Below are positions 52,310 to 61,377 of a stretch of DNA of 64,000 nt, in pieces. Each line of letters starts with the position of its first letter. The first letter of the stretch is position 1. Source of the DNA: CAIXTV01 sp964543995 (GTDB taxonomy: Bacteria; Bacteroidota; Bacteroidia; Bacteroidales; CAIXTV01); assembly GCA_964543995.1 (NCBI GenBank), contig CAZJBB010000001.1, forward strand, positions 1-64,000, in the 5' to 3' direction. The notes under the pieces were generated by a model. The model saw nothing but the letters and a program-made list of their open reading frames with translations, was not told where the DNA came from and searched no databases. The position numbers were made by a program, and so were the translations under genes.

Positions 52310-52927
52310 TCAGGTGAGGAGCATTCCGATATCCATGGAACGAGCTTCGTCGAAATCCAACATGGCATTGATGAGCATGAGTTTTTGATAATTTTTTAAG
52401 TCACTTGCTTTGATTGGCCTTTCAACTATTACTCCATGCTCCAAGAGCCTTTCTCTTGCAGTTCCTTTTAATAAAGGCATTGAAGGTGTAACCCACTGAT
52501 TTCCATCATGAAAACATACATTTGAAAAAGAAGTATCGGTGATGAACCCCTTTTTTAGGATGAGAACTTCATCGGCTTCATAGATTCTAAGAAGGTCATC
52601 GAGTTGTTGTCGTTCACTAAATTTAAGTTCATAGGAAACATCCTCCAAGCAAATTAATCGGATCCCGGAAATCACCTTGGGGGTATAGGGGATAAATTCT
52701 ATTTGAAAAGTTTCCCGGTTATACAAGAACTTGCATTTAATGGGATTCTTCTCCTCCAAATTAAAGGTACTAGAATTTAGCTTTAAAGAAAGGAGTTCAC
52801 TTAACTCCGGAAAAGCTCTTCCTTGATCAAAATAAGTAAGGATAGAAGCATCTAATCTTCTTTGATGATATTCCAAATGCAAAGGAATACCATTCTCAAT
52901 TTTAATGGTTTCAAATAATGGGAACAT
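52310..52927 (-). CDS. pabC: Aminodeoxychorismate lyase (class IV aminotransferase fold)
   Basis: PabC converts 4-amino-4-deoxychorismate to 4-aminobenzoate and pyruvate for folate. 205 residues, short for the family (usual bacterial PabC is ~250-270), but such short forms occur in Bacteroidota. N-terminal FETIKIENGIPLHLEYHQRRLDAS, the likely PLP lysine K102 in LKFSERQQLD, and the TDTSFSNVCF cofactor-phosphate block are present. It overlaps the pabB stop by 17 bases, so the two folate genes are coupled; this context supports the call over a generic aminotransferase. Confidence 0.82.
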   Translation of the reverse strand: MFPLFETIKIENGIPLHLEYHQRRLDASILTYFDQGRAFPELSELLSLKLNSSTFNLEEKNPIKCKFLYNRETFQIEFIPYTPKVISGIRLICLEDVSYELKFSERQQLDDLLRIYEADEVLILKKGFITDTSFSNVCFHDGNQWVTPSMPLLKGTARERLLEHGVIVERPIKASDLKNYQKLMLINAMLDFDEARSMDIGMLLT

Positions 52928-53885
52928 ATACCTTGTCTATCATTTCTTGGTATTCCTTATCACATTGACTGGATATGGTAATTCCACCCCCGCTTTTATA
53001 CATAGGTTTGGCTCCTGAAAAATCGATAAAACGAATCATCACCGAACTGTCGATGGTTTTACCGTCGAAATATCCCATAACGCCGGTATAGAAGCCTCTG
53101 GAATGGGTTTCGTGATTACAAATAATCTCTAATGTTTTCATTTTAGGGGCACCACTGATGGACCCGGCCGGCAATAATTCGAAAAGAATATCCCCAAGGT
53201 GCTCATTAAAGTTTTTCGGTAACTCTCCCTCTATTTCGGAGCTCAATTGAATCAAAGTTTTATCATGGGTTTTGAGATAATCTGCGTAACCAAAACGTTT
53301 TACCCTTACTTTCTTAGCCACTCGACTTAGGTCGTTGCGAATCAGATCGACAATGGTACAATGCTCAGCAAACTCTTTGGCATCTGACTTCAACTTGCTT
53401 TCTGCATTTTCAATGGCAGCATCAATGGTCCCCTTCATAGGGTAAGATGAGATGATTCCGTTTTCATTAATCCGAACAAATATTTCGGGAGAAAATACCA
53501 CAAACTGATTTTTCCAAAGCATTTTGTATTTTGCATCACTGGAATAAAACAATTCTTCTTGGGTGAAGTTGGTTTCGATTGGAGTTTCAAAAGTAAGGTT
53601 GAGCAAATAGGAATTCCCATAATTGAGCTCTTTCTTCACTTTGTTAAAAACAGCAGTATATTCCTCATATTCAACAGCGTGTTTTTTAAACATAAGAAAT
53701 TTCTCCGAAGTAGGTATATCATCAATATTTGCAAACCCATTAAAGTTGAATAATACCGTATTCTCATCCATTTCCTCTAATAAGAATACTTTGGGATGCT
53801 TCATTAAAAAATCGATGATAAAAATAAAGGGTGTTCGACTCGATCCGAGAGCATTCATTTGTTTTATGATTGTATCTTTACCCAT
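52911..53885 (-). CDS. pabB: Aminodeoxychorismate synthase component I
   Basis: PabB aminates chorismate to 4-amino-4-deoxychorismate with ammonia from PabA. About 324 residues with the ATG at 53885 (MGKDTIIKQMNALGSSRTPF). Longer starts run back over the pabA start; the ATG at 53894 is only three bases past a -7 box, so 53885 fits best. Chorismate-binding blocks include YPMKGTID, DLIRNDLSRVAKKV, and the C-terminal PAGSISGAPKMKTLEIICNHETHSRGFYTGVMGYF. The N-terminal tryptophan-binding region of TrpE is missing, as in PabB. It is divergent from pabA and overlaps pabC. Confidence 0.9.
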   Translation of the reverse strand: MGKDTIIKQMNALGSSRTPFIFIIDFLMKHPKVFLLEEMDENTVLFNFNGFANIDDIPTSEKFLMFKKHAVEYEEYTAVFNKVKKELNYGNSYLLNLTFETPIETNFTQEELFYSSDAKYKMLWKNQFVVFSPEIFVRINENGIISSYPMKGTIDAAIENAESKLKSDAKEFAEHCTIVDLIRNDLSRVAKKVRVKRFGYADYLKTHDKTLIQLSSEIEGELPKNFNEHLGDILFELLPAGSISGAPKMKTLEIICNHETHSRGFYTGVMGYFDGKTIDSSVMIRFIDFSGAKPMYKSGGGITISSQCDKEYQEMIDKVYVPII

Positions 53886-53896
53886 AATTTTCATTT

Positions 53897-53904
53897 CAAA
53901 ATTA
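53897..53904 (-). promoter_or_regulatory. -7 box (TAATTTTG) of pabBC
   Basis: It fits TAnnTTTG on the minus strand and ends 11 bases upstream of the pabB ATG at 53885, implying a very short leader. It lies in the 45-base gap between the divergent pabB and pabA genes. Confidence 0.45.
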
Positions 53905-53930
53905 CGATGATTTTTAAATAAAACCTCATT

Positions 53931-54509
53931 ATGAAACTTTTGCTGATTGATAATTTTGATTCCTTTACCTATAACTTGGTTCAATTGATTGAAGAATGTG
54001 GGGTTAGGGATATATTGGTCAGAAACAATATCGAAGTTTTAAAAGAAGAGGTGGAACAATCCGACAAAATTCTTATTTCCCCGGGGCCCGGTTTGCCATC
54101 CGAAGCAGGTAAGCTGAAAGAAATTATTCAATATTTTTACCCAAGCAAAAGTATTTTGGGGATATGCTTGGGTCACCAAGCCATTGCAGAAGTTTTCGGT
54201 GGACAACTCAGCTCATTTGAGTTTCCTTTTCATGGGTATACTACCCAAGTTACTTCGGTTAAACCTCAAGACGCTTTATTTAATAACTTACCTGATACTT
54301 TTGATGCCGGATTGTACCATTCTTGGTATGTGGAGGAGAATACATTGCCTGAATGTCTTCGTATTACGGCTATATCGAAAGAAAATGTTATTATGGGAAT
54401 TGCACATAGAGAATTCGATGTAAAAGGTTTGCAGTTCCATCCGGAATCGATAATGACTCCCTTAGGGCAAAAAATCATTAAAAATTGGTTGGAGAAAGAT
54501 TTCCGGTAA
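53931..54509 (+). CDS. pabA: Aminodeoxychorismate synthase glutamine amidotransferase (PabA/TrpG)
   Basis: This 192-residue class I glutamine amidotransferase has DNFDSFTYNLVQLI (residues 7-20), the nucleophile cysteine in GICLGHQAIAEVFGG (~C79) and the HPES triad part near residue 174. It releases ammonia from glutamine for PabB. Because the divergent neighbour is pabB-pabC and no trp genes are near, the folate role is favoured; such proteins can also serve anthranilate synthase. Confidence 0.92.
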   Translation: MKLLLIDNFDSFTYNLVQLIEECGVRDILVRNNIEVLKEEVEQSDKILISPGPGLPSEAGKLKEIIQYFYPSKSILGICLGHQAIAEVFGGQLSSFEFPFHGYTTQVTSVKPQDALFNNLPDTFDAGLYHSWYVEENTLPECLRITAISKENVIMGIAHREFDVKGLQFHPESIMTPLGQKIIKNWLEKDFR

Positions 54510-54573
54510 AAATCTTTGTAGCCTCTCGTATAATTGACTCATTATCAATAAAGCATTATAATTATTAATTCCC

Positions 54574-54581
54574 TACCTTTG
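54574..54581 (+). promoter_or_regulatory. -7 box (TACCTTTG) of pssA-rsmA
   Basis: It is an exact TAnnTTTG match, seven bases before the pssA ATG. The -33 element is not evident. Spacing implies an almost leaderless transcript. Confidence 0.45.
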
Positions 54582-54588
54582 TCTCATC

Positions 54589-55335
54589 ATGAAAATTTTA
54601 AAACACATCCCCAACGCTATTACCTCAATGAACTTATTTTCGGGGTGTATAGGACTTTATTTTGCAATGCTTGGGAAACTTGACCTTGCGGCTTTGATGA
54701 TATTTTTAGCTGCGGTTTTCGATTTCTTTGATGGCTTTGCTGCAAGATTGTTACATGTAAAATCTGAAATTGGTAAGCAGCTTGACTCCCTTGCGGATGT
54801 GGTTTCCTTTGGTGTCCTCCCCGGTTTTATTGTGTTTTTCATGATTCAAAGGGGGCAAAATATGTGTTCTTGGAATTGCGGCAATGTGCATTTACTCCCT
54901 TTTGTAGCTTTTCTCATTCCGGTTTTTTCAGCCCTTCGTTTAGCAAAATTCAATATAGATACGCGTCAAACTTCTTCTTTTATTGGGCTACCCACTCCCG
55001 CTTTGGCAATAATGGTAGCTTCGTTTCCTTTAATTGCTATCCAAACTTCATCTTTCATACCCATAAACCTCGATTGCATTTCCCAAATTATATTCCACCC
55101 TTATTTTTTGATTGCCTTTTCGCTCATCTTTTCTTATTTGTTGGTGTCTCCTTTGCCATTGTTTGCTTTAAAGTTTCATTCTTATGGATTTAATGAAAAT
55201 CGGATTAAATATATTTTTCTGATTCTGTCCATAACATTAATCGTCTGTTTGAAATTTATTGGAATTCCCATGGTAGTTTTCTTATACTTGCTCATTTCCA
55301 TTCTTGAGCAAATATCAAAAAAGAAATCAGCATGA
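54589..55335 (+). CDS. pssA: CDP-diacylglycerol--serine O-phosphatidyltransferase
   Basis: This 248-residue inner-membrane enzyme makes phosphatidylserine, the precursor of phosphatidylethanolamine. The CDP-alcohol phosphotransferase motif D-G-x2-A-R-x8-G-x3-D-x3-D is seen as DGFAARLLHVKSEIGKQLDSLAD (residues ~46-68). About seven hydrophobic segments follow. N-terminal IPNAITSMNLFSGCIGL is typical of PssA rather than PgsA. The stop overlaps rsmA (ATGA). Confidence 0.93.
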   Translation: MKILKHIPNAITSMNLFSGCIGLYFAMLGKLDLAALMIFLAAVFDFFDGFAARLLHVKSEIGKQLDSLADVVSFGVLPGFIVFFMIQRGQNMCSWNCGNVHLLPFVAFLIPVFSALRLAKFNIDTRQTSSFIGLPTPALAIMVASFPLIAIQTSSFIPINLDCISQIIFHPYFLIAFSLIFSYLLVSPLPLFALKFHSYGFNENRIKYIFLILSITLIVCLKFIGIPMVVFLYLLISILEQISKKKSA

Positions 55336-56102
55336 TCAGAAATAATTATGTAAAACCCAAAAAGCATTTGGGGCAGCATTTTCTTATTGACGTAGGAATC
55401 GCCAAGGACATTGTGCATCAGGTTCAAGGGGTGGAAAACCTCTTAGAAATTGGACCGGGCATGGGTATTTTGACTAAGGAAATTTTATCCTTACCCATTC
55501 CGAATTTTTTCATGATTGATATTGATGGTCAATCTATTGATTATTTGGAGGCTCATTTCCCGGAACAGAAGTCGCATATTATACATGACGATTTTTTAAA
55601 GTTTGATCCGACAACAGTTTTTGGCGAAAAACCTTTTTCTATTATTGGGAATTTCCCATACAACATCTCCAGTCAAATTTTATTTAGGGTGTTGGAGTAT
55701 AAAAATAGAGTAACTTCCTTAGTGGGCATGTTTCAGAAGGAAGTGGCCATGAGAATATGTTCAGGGCCGGGAAATAAAGATTACGGTATTTTAAGTGTAC
55801 TTATTCAAGCATACTACCGCGCTGAATATCTTTTTACCGTGGATTCAAATGTATTTAACCCACCCCCCAAAGTACAATCAGCGGTAGTAAAATTTACCCG
55901 AAATGCTCTTGATACATTACCCTGCGACGAAGTTTTATTTAAGAAAATCATTAAAACCGGGTTCAATCAGCGTCGTAAAACCTTACATAACGCGCTTAAA
56001 TCCATTGAATTGCGTGAACTTCCGCAACAGTACCAATCCAAAAGGGCCGAACAATTATCTGTGGAAGATTATGTATTGATAACACAATTAAATCAAAATT
56101 AA
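55332..56102 (+). CDS. rsmA: 16S rRNA (adenine1518/1519-N6)-dimethyltransferase
   Basis: RsmA (KsgA) dimethylates two adjacent adenines of 16S helix 45 during small-subunit assembly. 256 residues. SAM motif I is LEIGPGMGILTKEIL (residues ~37-51), the N-terminal KKHLGQHFLID block is typical, and the catalytic NFPYNISSQI (NxPY-type) is near residue 105. The PPPKVQSAVVKF block and C-terminal FNQRRKTLHNALK domain are complete. Coupled to pssA. Confidence 0.95.
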   Translation: MIRNNYVKPKKHLGQHFLIDVGIAKDIVHQVQGVENLLEIGPGMGILTKEILSLPIPNFFMIDIDGQSIDYLEAHFPEQKSHIIHDDFLKFDPTTVFGEKPFSIIGNFPYNISSQILFRVLEYKNRVTSLVGMFQKEVAMRICSGPGNKDYGILSVLIQAYYRAEYLFTVDSNVFNPPPKVQSAVVKFTRNALDTLPCDEVLFKKIIKTGFNQRRKTLHNALKSIELRELPQQYQSKRAEQLSVEDYVLITQLNQN

Positions 56103-56123
56103 TCCACAGAAATACCTACACCC

Positions 56124-57014
56124 CTATGCAGGTTCACTTGAAATTAAAATGTCTTTTATATGCTTTATTGTTGGTAAGTTAATGGTATTGGATGGGAATT
56201 TTAATTCTTCATTATTGATGCTGTTTCCTGCAACATAAAAAACTTTGTCTCCAATTCCATCCGAAATCTTACGCAAGAATTCAATTTTGAACTTTCTAGA
56301 AAAAGGCAAAGTAATAAAAGTAAATAGAAAGTCCGGTTGATAGTTTTCGAAAATAATCAAAACATCCTCTATGGGAACATTTTGACCGAGGTACATTATT
56401 GAATTACCTGATTTCTTAATTATATACTGTGCAAATAAGAGAGGTAGTTCGTTATATTCATCCTGGGGTAAAAATAGCAAGTATTTTTTCGGGGATGGGT
56501 TTTTGGGCGATTTTAATTTATCAATACCCACTATTATTTTTTGTCGAATCAAGGATGTAGCAAAGTGTTCTTGTGCAGGAAGTACTTTGGAAGCTTGCCA
56601 CAATGCACCGGTTTTATCTAAAAATGGAAACAATACATTTAAAATGGCCCCTTCGAATCCAAATACATCAATGGCATCTTCATAAATATCAATCACGGAT
56701 TTTTCATCTAAGTTGATCATGGCAAAAATAAGCATGTCAACCCTTTGATCGTAATCGTCAATAACGTTATGCAATTGAATGATCTGCTTCTTTAACTCTT
56801 CGTCTTTTAATTTTGTGATTTTAGAGATTTTGAAGCCCCTTCTATTCAATAAAGCAACATTTAGAATTTTCTTTAATTCGTCCTCACTATAAACTCTAAT
56901 GTTGGTATTGGTTCTATTGGGAGTAAAAACATTGTATCTTTTCTCCCACATTCTAATGGTATGCGCTTTCACTCCTGAAAGCAATTCCAAATCTTTGATT
57001 GAATAACTTTTCAT
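56124..57014 (-). CDS. MerR-family regulator with B12-binding-like domain (CarH/LitR type)
   Basis: This is a 296-residue protein. The N-terminal MerR winged helix is SIKDLELLSGVKAHTIRMWEKRYNVFTP (residues 5-32). A middle helical bundle carries W139-x9-E149-H150, the exact W-x9-EH motif that covers adenosylcobalamin in light sensors of the CarH type. The C-terminal Rossmann-like domain has YLGQNVPIEDV, but the lower-ligand motif DxHxxG reads D185-E-Y187-N-E-L190: both the cobalt-binding histidine and the glycine are replaced. Base-on B12 binding is therefore doubtful. CarH relatives repress carotenoid genes until light; none of those genes is nearby. Target unknown. Confidence 0.85.
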   Translation of the reverse strand: MKSYSIKDLELLSGVKAHTIRMWEKRYNVFTPNRTNTNIRVYSEDELKKILNVALLNRRGFKISKITKLKDEELKKQIIQLHNVIDDYDQRVDMLIFAMINLDEKSVIDIYEDAIDVFGFEGAILNVLFPFLDKTGALWQASKVLPAQEHFATSLIRQKIIVGIDKLKSPKNPSPKKYLLFLPQDEYNELPLLFAQYIIKKSGNSIMYLGQNVPIEDVLIIFENYQPDFLFTFITLPFSRKFKIEFLRKISDGIGDKVFYVAGNSINNEELKFPSNTINLPTIKHIKDILISSEPA

Positions 57015-57106
57015 AGTTTTACTTTATAGATGAAACAAAGTTAATTCAATTATGTTCAAAATAAAACATAAAATTTCCTAAAATCACGAAATTCTTTAAC
57101 AAAGAC

Positions 57107-57559
57107 TTATTCGCTTAGCAGTTCCTTTAAAAGAACTGACACTTTTTTATTGTCAGTTTTCCCAGCCAATTGTTTGGAAGCCATGCCCATAATTTTACCA
57201 AAATCCTTTGAGGTAGCTTTATGAAGATCTATCAGTTCCACTAATTTGCTTTTTACATCTTCATCGGATAATTGAGCAGGAAGGTATTGTTCGAAAACCA
57301 AGGCTTGATTGAGTTCTTCCTTAACTAAATCTTCTCTTTGCTGTTCTATGTATATTTCAGCAGCTTCTCTTTTTTGCTTAATCAGCTTTTGTATTAAGGC
57401 GGTGGAAAGTTCTTCGGAAATTTGGCCATCCACGGCCTCCTTACTGGTTTTAGCTAAAAGCAAGGCAGCTTTAATAGCCCTGAGTGCAACCAATTTTTCT
57501 TTTTCTTGATGAAGCATGGCAGACTTGATGTCTGCATCAATTCTTTCGGTAATTTCCAT
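57107..57559 (-). CDS. yqeY: GatB/YqeY domain protein
   Basis: This 150-residue helical protein is related to the tail domain of GatB that binds tRNA in the amidotransferase. Typical blocks are ERIDADIKSAMLHQEKEKLVALRAIKAALLLA, ALIQKLIKQKREAAEIY and DFGKIMGMASKQLAGKTDNKKVS. The stand-alone protein is of unknown exact function and may act on tRNA. It begins two bases after the ftsZ stop, an arrangement common in Bacteroidota, and is probably the last gene of the division cluster transcript. Confidence 0.92.
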   Translation of the reverse strand: MEITERIDADIKSAMLHQEKEKLVALRAIKAALLLAKTSKEAVDGQISEELSTALIQKLIKQKREAAEIYIEQQREDLVKEELNQALVFEQYLPAQLSDEDVKSKLVELIDLHKATSKDFGKIMGMASKQLAGKTDNKKVSVLLKELLSE

Positions 57560-57561
57560 TA

Positions 57562-59154
57562 TCAGTCCGGGTTATCGTGAAGGAAGGTATTGTTCGATTG
57601 GATGGAAAAATTATTTTTATCATCCGTATTCAGCTGATATTTGGATATTTCCGATTCACTGGAAAGTTTTACATCGGTTAGCTCAATTCCATTTCTTTGG
57701 TATGCCGGAATTTTCTCAATTTTCTCTAAGCCTTCTGCAGTTTTAAGTCCGGCGCTGAATTGGCGCAACTTATCTTTTCTTTCTTTCGCATTCCTGTTTA
57801 CTTCAGAATCTTCAATTTCGTATTCTGCATTGTTAGTACTTGCAAAAGTATTCACCCCTTCCGAAGCTACTTCTAAGGAATTATTTGGACTAATTACTGT
57901 AGATTCTCTCGAAACCTCCGGAAAAATCCCTTTTGGCTCAGGAGTGAATTTTTCATTTTTATTATATACCGTAAAATTCGTAATATCCTCTTCTTTTACT
58001 TCAAGTTTTGGAGGCGTATACATTTCCGGTTCCGGTTCGTTTAAGGAAACAACTTCGATTGCAGGCAATTCAAAATCTTCATTCAGAGGTTCGCTCTTAA
58101 TAGATTCCACAATGGGTTCAACTAAGGTATTGATCTTTTTCTCAGGAAGTCTTTCTAGTGGAAGGTTGTTTTGCTGATTTGTTTCAAAACCGGTGGCGAT
58201 AACGATGACACTGATTTTATTTCCTAATTTTTCATCGTAGCTATTTCCCCAGATAACATCGGCGTTGGAACCTGACTCGAAAGTAATGTGTTCAGTAATT
58301 TCTGAAACTTCATCCATAGTAAGTTCTTCTAAGCCTGAAGTCAGGTTTAGCAATATTTTTTTCGATCCTTTTATGGTTGCATCGTTTAAGAGTGGAGATT
58401 TTAATGCTTGTTCAACTGCTTTTAACGCTCTGTTTTCACCTTCCGCTTCACCTGAACCCATGATGGCACTTCCACTGTTTTTCATCACGGTATTAATGTC
58501 TTCAAAGTCAACATTTACATATCCTTCAACAGTGATTATTTCGGCGATTCCTTTAGCTGCAGTTAACAATACATCATCTGCTTTTTTAAAGGCATCAGAA
58601 ATGGCTAAATTGCCGTAGAGTTCTCTCAGTTTCTCGTTGTATATAACAATAATAGAATCAACATATTGCAGCATTTCTTTAATTCCATGTTCTGCTTGTT
58701 GAGACCTTTTTCTACCTTCAAAATTAAAAGGCAAGGTAATAATTCCAACAGTTAAAATACCCAATTCTTTCGCTATTTCGGCAATTACCGGTGCTGCACC
58801 GGTTCCGGTACCTCCGCCCATTCCGGCAGTAATGAAAAGCATTTTGGTATTGCAACTAAGCATTTCTTTAATTTGGTCAGCGTTTTCCATAGCTGCTTCT
58901 CTTGCAACCAAAGGAATATTACCGGCACCCAAACCCTTTGTTCCTAACTGAATCTTATTAGGAACCGGACTTTTTTCCAATGCTTGAGCGTCAGTATTAC
59001 AAATAATAAAGTCAACACCTTTAATTCCTTGGTTATACATGTAATTCACCGCATTACCACCACCTCCACCAACTCCAATAACTTTTATGATAGATGATTG
59101 ATCTTTAGGCGATTCGAATTTTAACATGGTACTTGTTGTTTGATTATGCTGCAT
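57562..59154 (-). CDS. ftsZ: Cell division protein FtsZ
   Basis: This tubulin-like GTPase forms the division ring. 530 residues from the ATG at 59154; an internal ATG at 59127 (MLKFESPKDQ) is an alternative that matches many starts. GTPase domain: KVIGVGGGGGNAVNYM (~24-39), the tubulin signature GGGTGTGAAPVIAEIAKE near residue 115, and VDFEDINTVMKNSG as T7 loop (~217). Residues ~335-500 are an unusually long acidic linker (Glu/Pro/Ser-rich), as in other Bacteroidota, ending in a conserved-looking IEKIPAYQRNGIEL tail and further residues. It lies 83 bases after ftsA. Confidence 0.96.
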   Translation of the reverse strand: MQHNQTTSTMLKFESPKDQSSIIKVIGVGGGGGNAVNYMYNQGIKGVDFIICNTDAQALEKSPVPNKIQLGTKGLGAGNIPLVAREAAMENADQIKEMLSCNTKMLFITAGMGGGTGTGAAPVIAEIAKELGILTVGIITLPFNFEGRKRSQQAEHGIKEMLQYVDSIIVIYNEKLRELYGNLAISDAFKKADDVLLTAAKGIAEIITVEGYVNVDFEDINTVMKNSGSAIMGSGEAEGENRALKAVEQALKSPLLNDATIKGSKKILLNLTSGLEELTMDEVSEITEHITFESGSNADVIWGNSYDEKLGNKISVIVIATGFETNQQNNLPLERLPEKKINTLVEPIVESIKSEPLNEDFELPAIEVVSLNEPEPEMYTPPKLEVKEEDITNFTVYNKNEKFTPEPKGIFPEVSRESTVISPNNSLEVASEGVNTFASTNNAEYEIEDSEVNRNAKERKDKLRQFSAGLKTAEGLEKIEKIPAYQRNGIELTDVKLSSESEISKYQLNTDDKNNFSIQSNNTFLHDNPD

Positions 59155-59237
59155 TTTGCAATAAAATTAATTGTTATGTTGAAGCGGAATAATAATTTTA
59201 ATTTATTTTATCCACAAATTTGTGTTAATTACGGATT

Positions 59238-60584
59238 TCACTTGACTCCATCTTCGAAAAACCCACGTAATCTGTCGATTATGCTTAGGTTATCTTTGGG
59301 TTCTTTTTTTATTTTTTCCTTAATTTCTTTAGGCGGTTTTTCTTTTTTGGGTTTTTCCTTTTTTTCCGGCTCAGGTACCACTTCAGGAATAGGTTCATTA
59401 ATTTGAATTGGGGTTTCTCTTCGGGTATCATTCAGCCCTTTAATCACCAAGCCCACACCGGTGGCATAAATTGGGTTTGCCAATTCATTGGGTACATTGT
59501 TGGCCAAGTGTTCGTTGGGATAACCAATTCTCACATCTTTGCCAGAAATAAACTCCGTAAGTTGTGAGATGTGCTTCATCATGGAGCCCCCTCCGGTTAA
59601 CACTATGCCTAAGCTGATTTTTTTATCGAATCCGGAATTCTTTATTTCAAAATAGGCCAATTCAATGATTTCTTCCACCCTAGCTTGAATAATACTGGCT
59701 AAGTTTCTAAGGGAAATTTCTTTGGGTTGTCTTCCTCTTAAGCCCGGAATGGATACGATTTCATTATCATTATTTTCGCTTGCCACTGCGGAACCAAATC
59801 GCACTTTTAAAGCTTCAGCTTGGGTTCTAATGATAGAACAACCTTCTTTTATATCTTCTGTAATAATATTTCCTCCTAATGGAATTACAGCGGAGTGACG
59901 AATAATTCTATCCTTAAATATTGCGATGTCAGTGGTTCCTCCACCAATATCAATTAAGGCAATGCCTGCTTCTTTTTCATCATCACTTAATACGGCATCG
60001 GAAGAAGCTAAAGGTTCTAAAATCAGACCATCAACTTCAAGTCCAGCCAATTGAACACATTTTTCAATGTTTTTTATGGCTGCTGTATGACCTGTGATAA
60101 TATGAAAGTTTGCGCTTACATCCACACCCATCATACCAATGGGCTCTGTAATTCCCCCAACCCCATCAATGATAAAATCCTGAGGAAGTACATGAATGAT
60201 ATCTTCACCCGGTTTCATTGAAAGCTTATACATATTGTTAATCAAGCGATCAATATCCTTTTTGGTAATTTGATCATCTTTGTTGTCCCTAATGATGCTT
60301 CCTCTATATTGTATGCTTTTAATGTGTTGTCCGGCCACACCCACATATACGGACCCAATTTTGACTCCTGATTTTTGTTCAGCCTCGGCAATGGCAATTT
60401 TTATGGACTCTACCGTTTTATCAATATTGGCAACCTGACCTCTCATTACGCCAATAGATTCTGTATTGGAAAATCCTAAAATTTCAATTTTTCCGAATTG
60501 GTCTCTTCTACCAACAATTACCGCTATTTTTGTTGTACCTATATCTAAGCCAACAATAATTTCTGATTGCTCCATATTATTCAT
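59238..60584 (-). CDS. ftsA: Cell division protein FtsA
   Basis: This actin-like ATPase tethers FtsZ to the membrane. 448 residues; IVGLDIGTTKIAVIVG (~9-24) is the phosphate-1 loop, IALIDIGGGTTDIAIF (~210-225) phosphate-2 and GIVLTGGGSMMKHI (~335-348) the adenosine motif. A Lys/Glu/Pro-rich low-complexity segment (~397-430) precedes the C-terminal amphipathic helix IIDRLRGFFEDGVK that binds membrane. The ATG overlaps the ftsQ stop by eight bases; a second ATG three codons later is also possible. Confidence 0.96.
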   Translation of the reverse strand: MNNMEQSEIIVGLDIGTTKIAVIVGRRDQFGKIEILGFSNTESIGVMRGQVANIDKTVESIKIAIAEAEQKSGVKIGSVYVGVAGQHIKSIQYRGSIIRDNKDDQITKKDIDRLINNMYKLSMKPGEDIIHVLPQDFIIDGVGGITEPIGMMGVDVSANFHIITGHTAAIKNIEKCVQLAGLEVDGLILEPLASSDAVLSDDEKEAGIALIDIGGGTTDIAIFKDRIIRHSAVIPLGGNIITEDIKEGCSIIRTQAEALKVRFGSAVASENNDNEIVSIPGLRGRQPKEISLRNLASIIQARVEEIIELAYFEIKNSGFDKKISLGIVLTGGGSMMKHISQLTEFISGKDVRIGYPNEHLANNVPNELANPIYATGVGLVIKGLNDTRRETPIQINEPIPEVVPEPEKKEKPKKEKPPKEIKEKIKKEPKDNLSIIDRLRGFFEDGVK

Positions 60585-61377
60585 TTTTTATTTTTGTACA
60601 TACAATTTGATTTTTATACTTTAAGTTAAGGGTCTTATATTTATCCCACCCAACTTTATCAATGCCTCTTTCAATGAAGGCTTTTAAATTCCTGAATTTT
60701 TCTTCCATATTATCGATGGACCCAAAAAAGATGGAGTAATTTCCGATTTTCGGAACCAAAACAAACTCCTTATTCATCACAAAAACCTGATCTATAAACA
60801 GTTTCAACCATTCATCTTTATCAATATACATTCCTAATTTGTATAGTTGATAAACAACAAGAGAACGTGTAGCTGAATCTTTATCGTTTTGTTCATTGAT
60901 GTCTAGTTTTAGCGCTTCGTTGTAAGGAGTAAAAATATCACCATTGGCAACCATGACTCTTACAGGATAAAGGGAGCGAACGTTTAGCAGCTTTCCGTCT
61001 TCAGAAATATAATAGCTTTTTCCTTCACTATTGCAAACCCTAAGAATGGGTCGTCTTTGCGAAAGACGAATGATGATATCTCCTTCGAAGCTGGTTTGTA
61101 TGTCTGCGTCCTTAATATAGGGATTTGAAATTATAGAATCGTTTATGGAAATCAAATCAATTTTTTTCATGGGTTGTCCCACCAAAGAATCGTTCCCTTT
61201 TGTAATTTGCGACAAAATATCCCCGTTTGTCACCAAGGGATCGCTGTTGTGATAATCTATAATTACACTGACACTTTTGCAGGAAGTGTTTTTTATCTTG
61301 TAATTTACAAAAACTAAAGAAAGGACTATTAAAACAGCCACTAATGCCCATGCGGAAATTATCAAAATTCTTTTCAT
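60577..61377 (-). CDS. ftsQ: Cell division protein FtsQ/DivIB
   Basis: This 266-residue bitopic protein has a short cytoplasmic start, one membrane helix (residues 4-26, ILIISAWALVAVLIVLSLVFV) and a periplasmic POTRA-like domain (~36-105, SVIIDYHNSDPLVTNGDILSQI) followed by the FtsQ beta domain. Sequence conservation is low, as usual, and the call rests on topology and on position between murC and ftsA. It overlaps murC by four bases and ftsA by eight. Confidence 0.9.
   Translation of the reverse strand: MKRILIISAWALVAVLIVLSLVFVNYKIKNTSCKSVSVIIDYHNSDPLVTNGDILSQITKGNDSLVGQPMKKIDLISINDSIISNPYIKDADIQTSFEGDIIIRLSQRRPILRVCNSEGKSYYISEDGKLLNVRSLYPVRVMVANGDIFTPYNEALKLDINEQNDKDSATRSLVVYQLYKLGMYIDKDEWLKLFIDQVFVMNKEFVLVPKIGNYSIFFGSIDNMEEKFRNLKAFIERGIDKVGWDKYKTLNLKYKNQIVCTKIKNE

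Noticed and set aside
57641..58177. 178-codon plus-strand ORF opposite ftsZ
   Set aside because: It is an antisense shadow of the Ser/Glu-rich FtsZ linker with no domain of its own.
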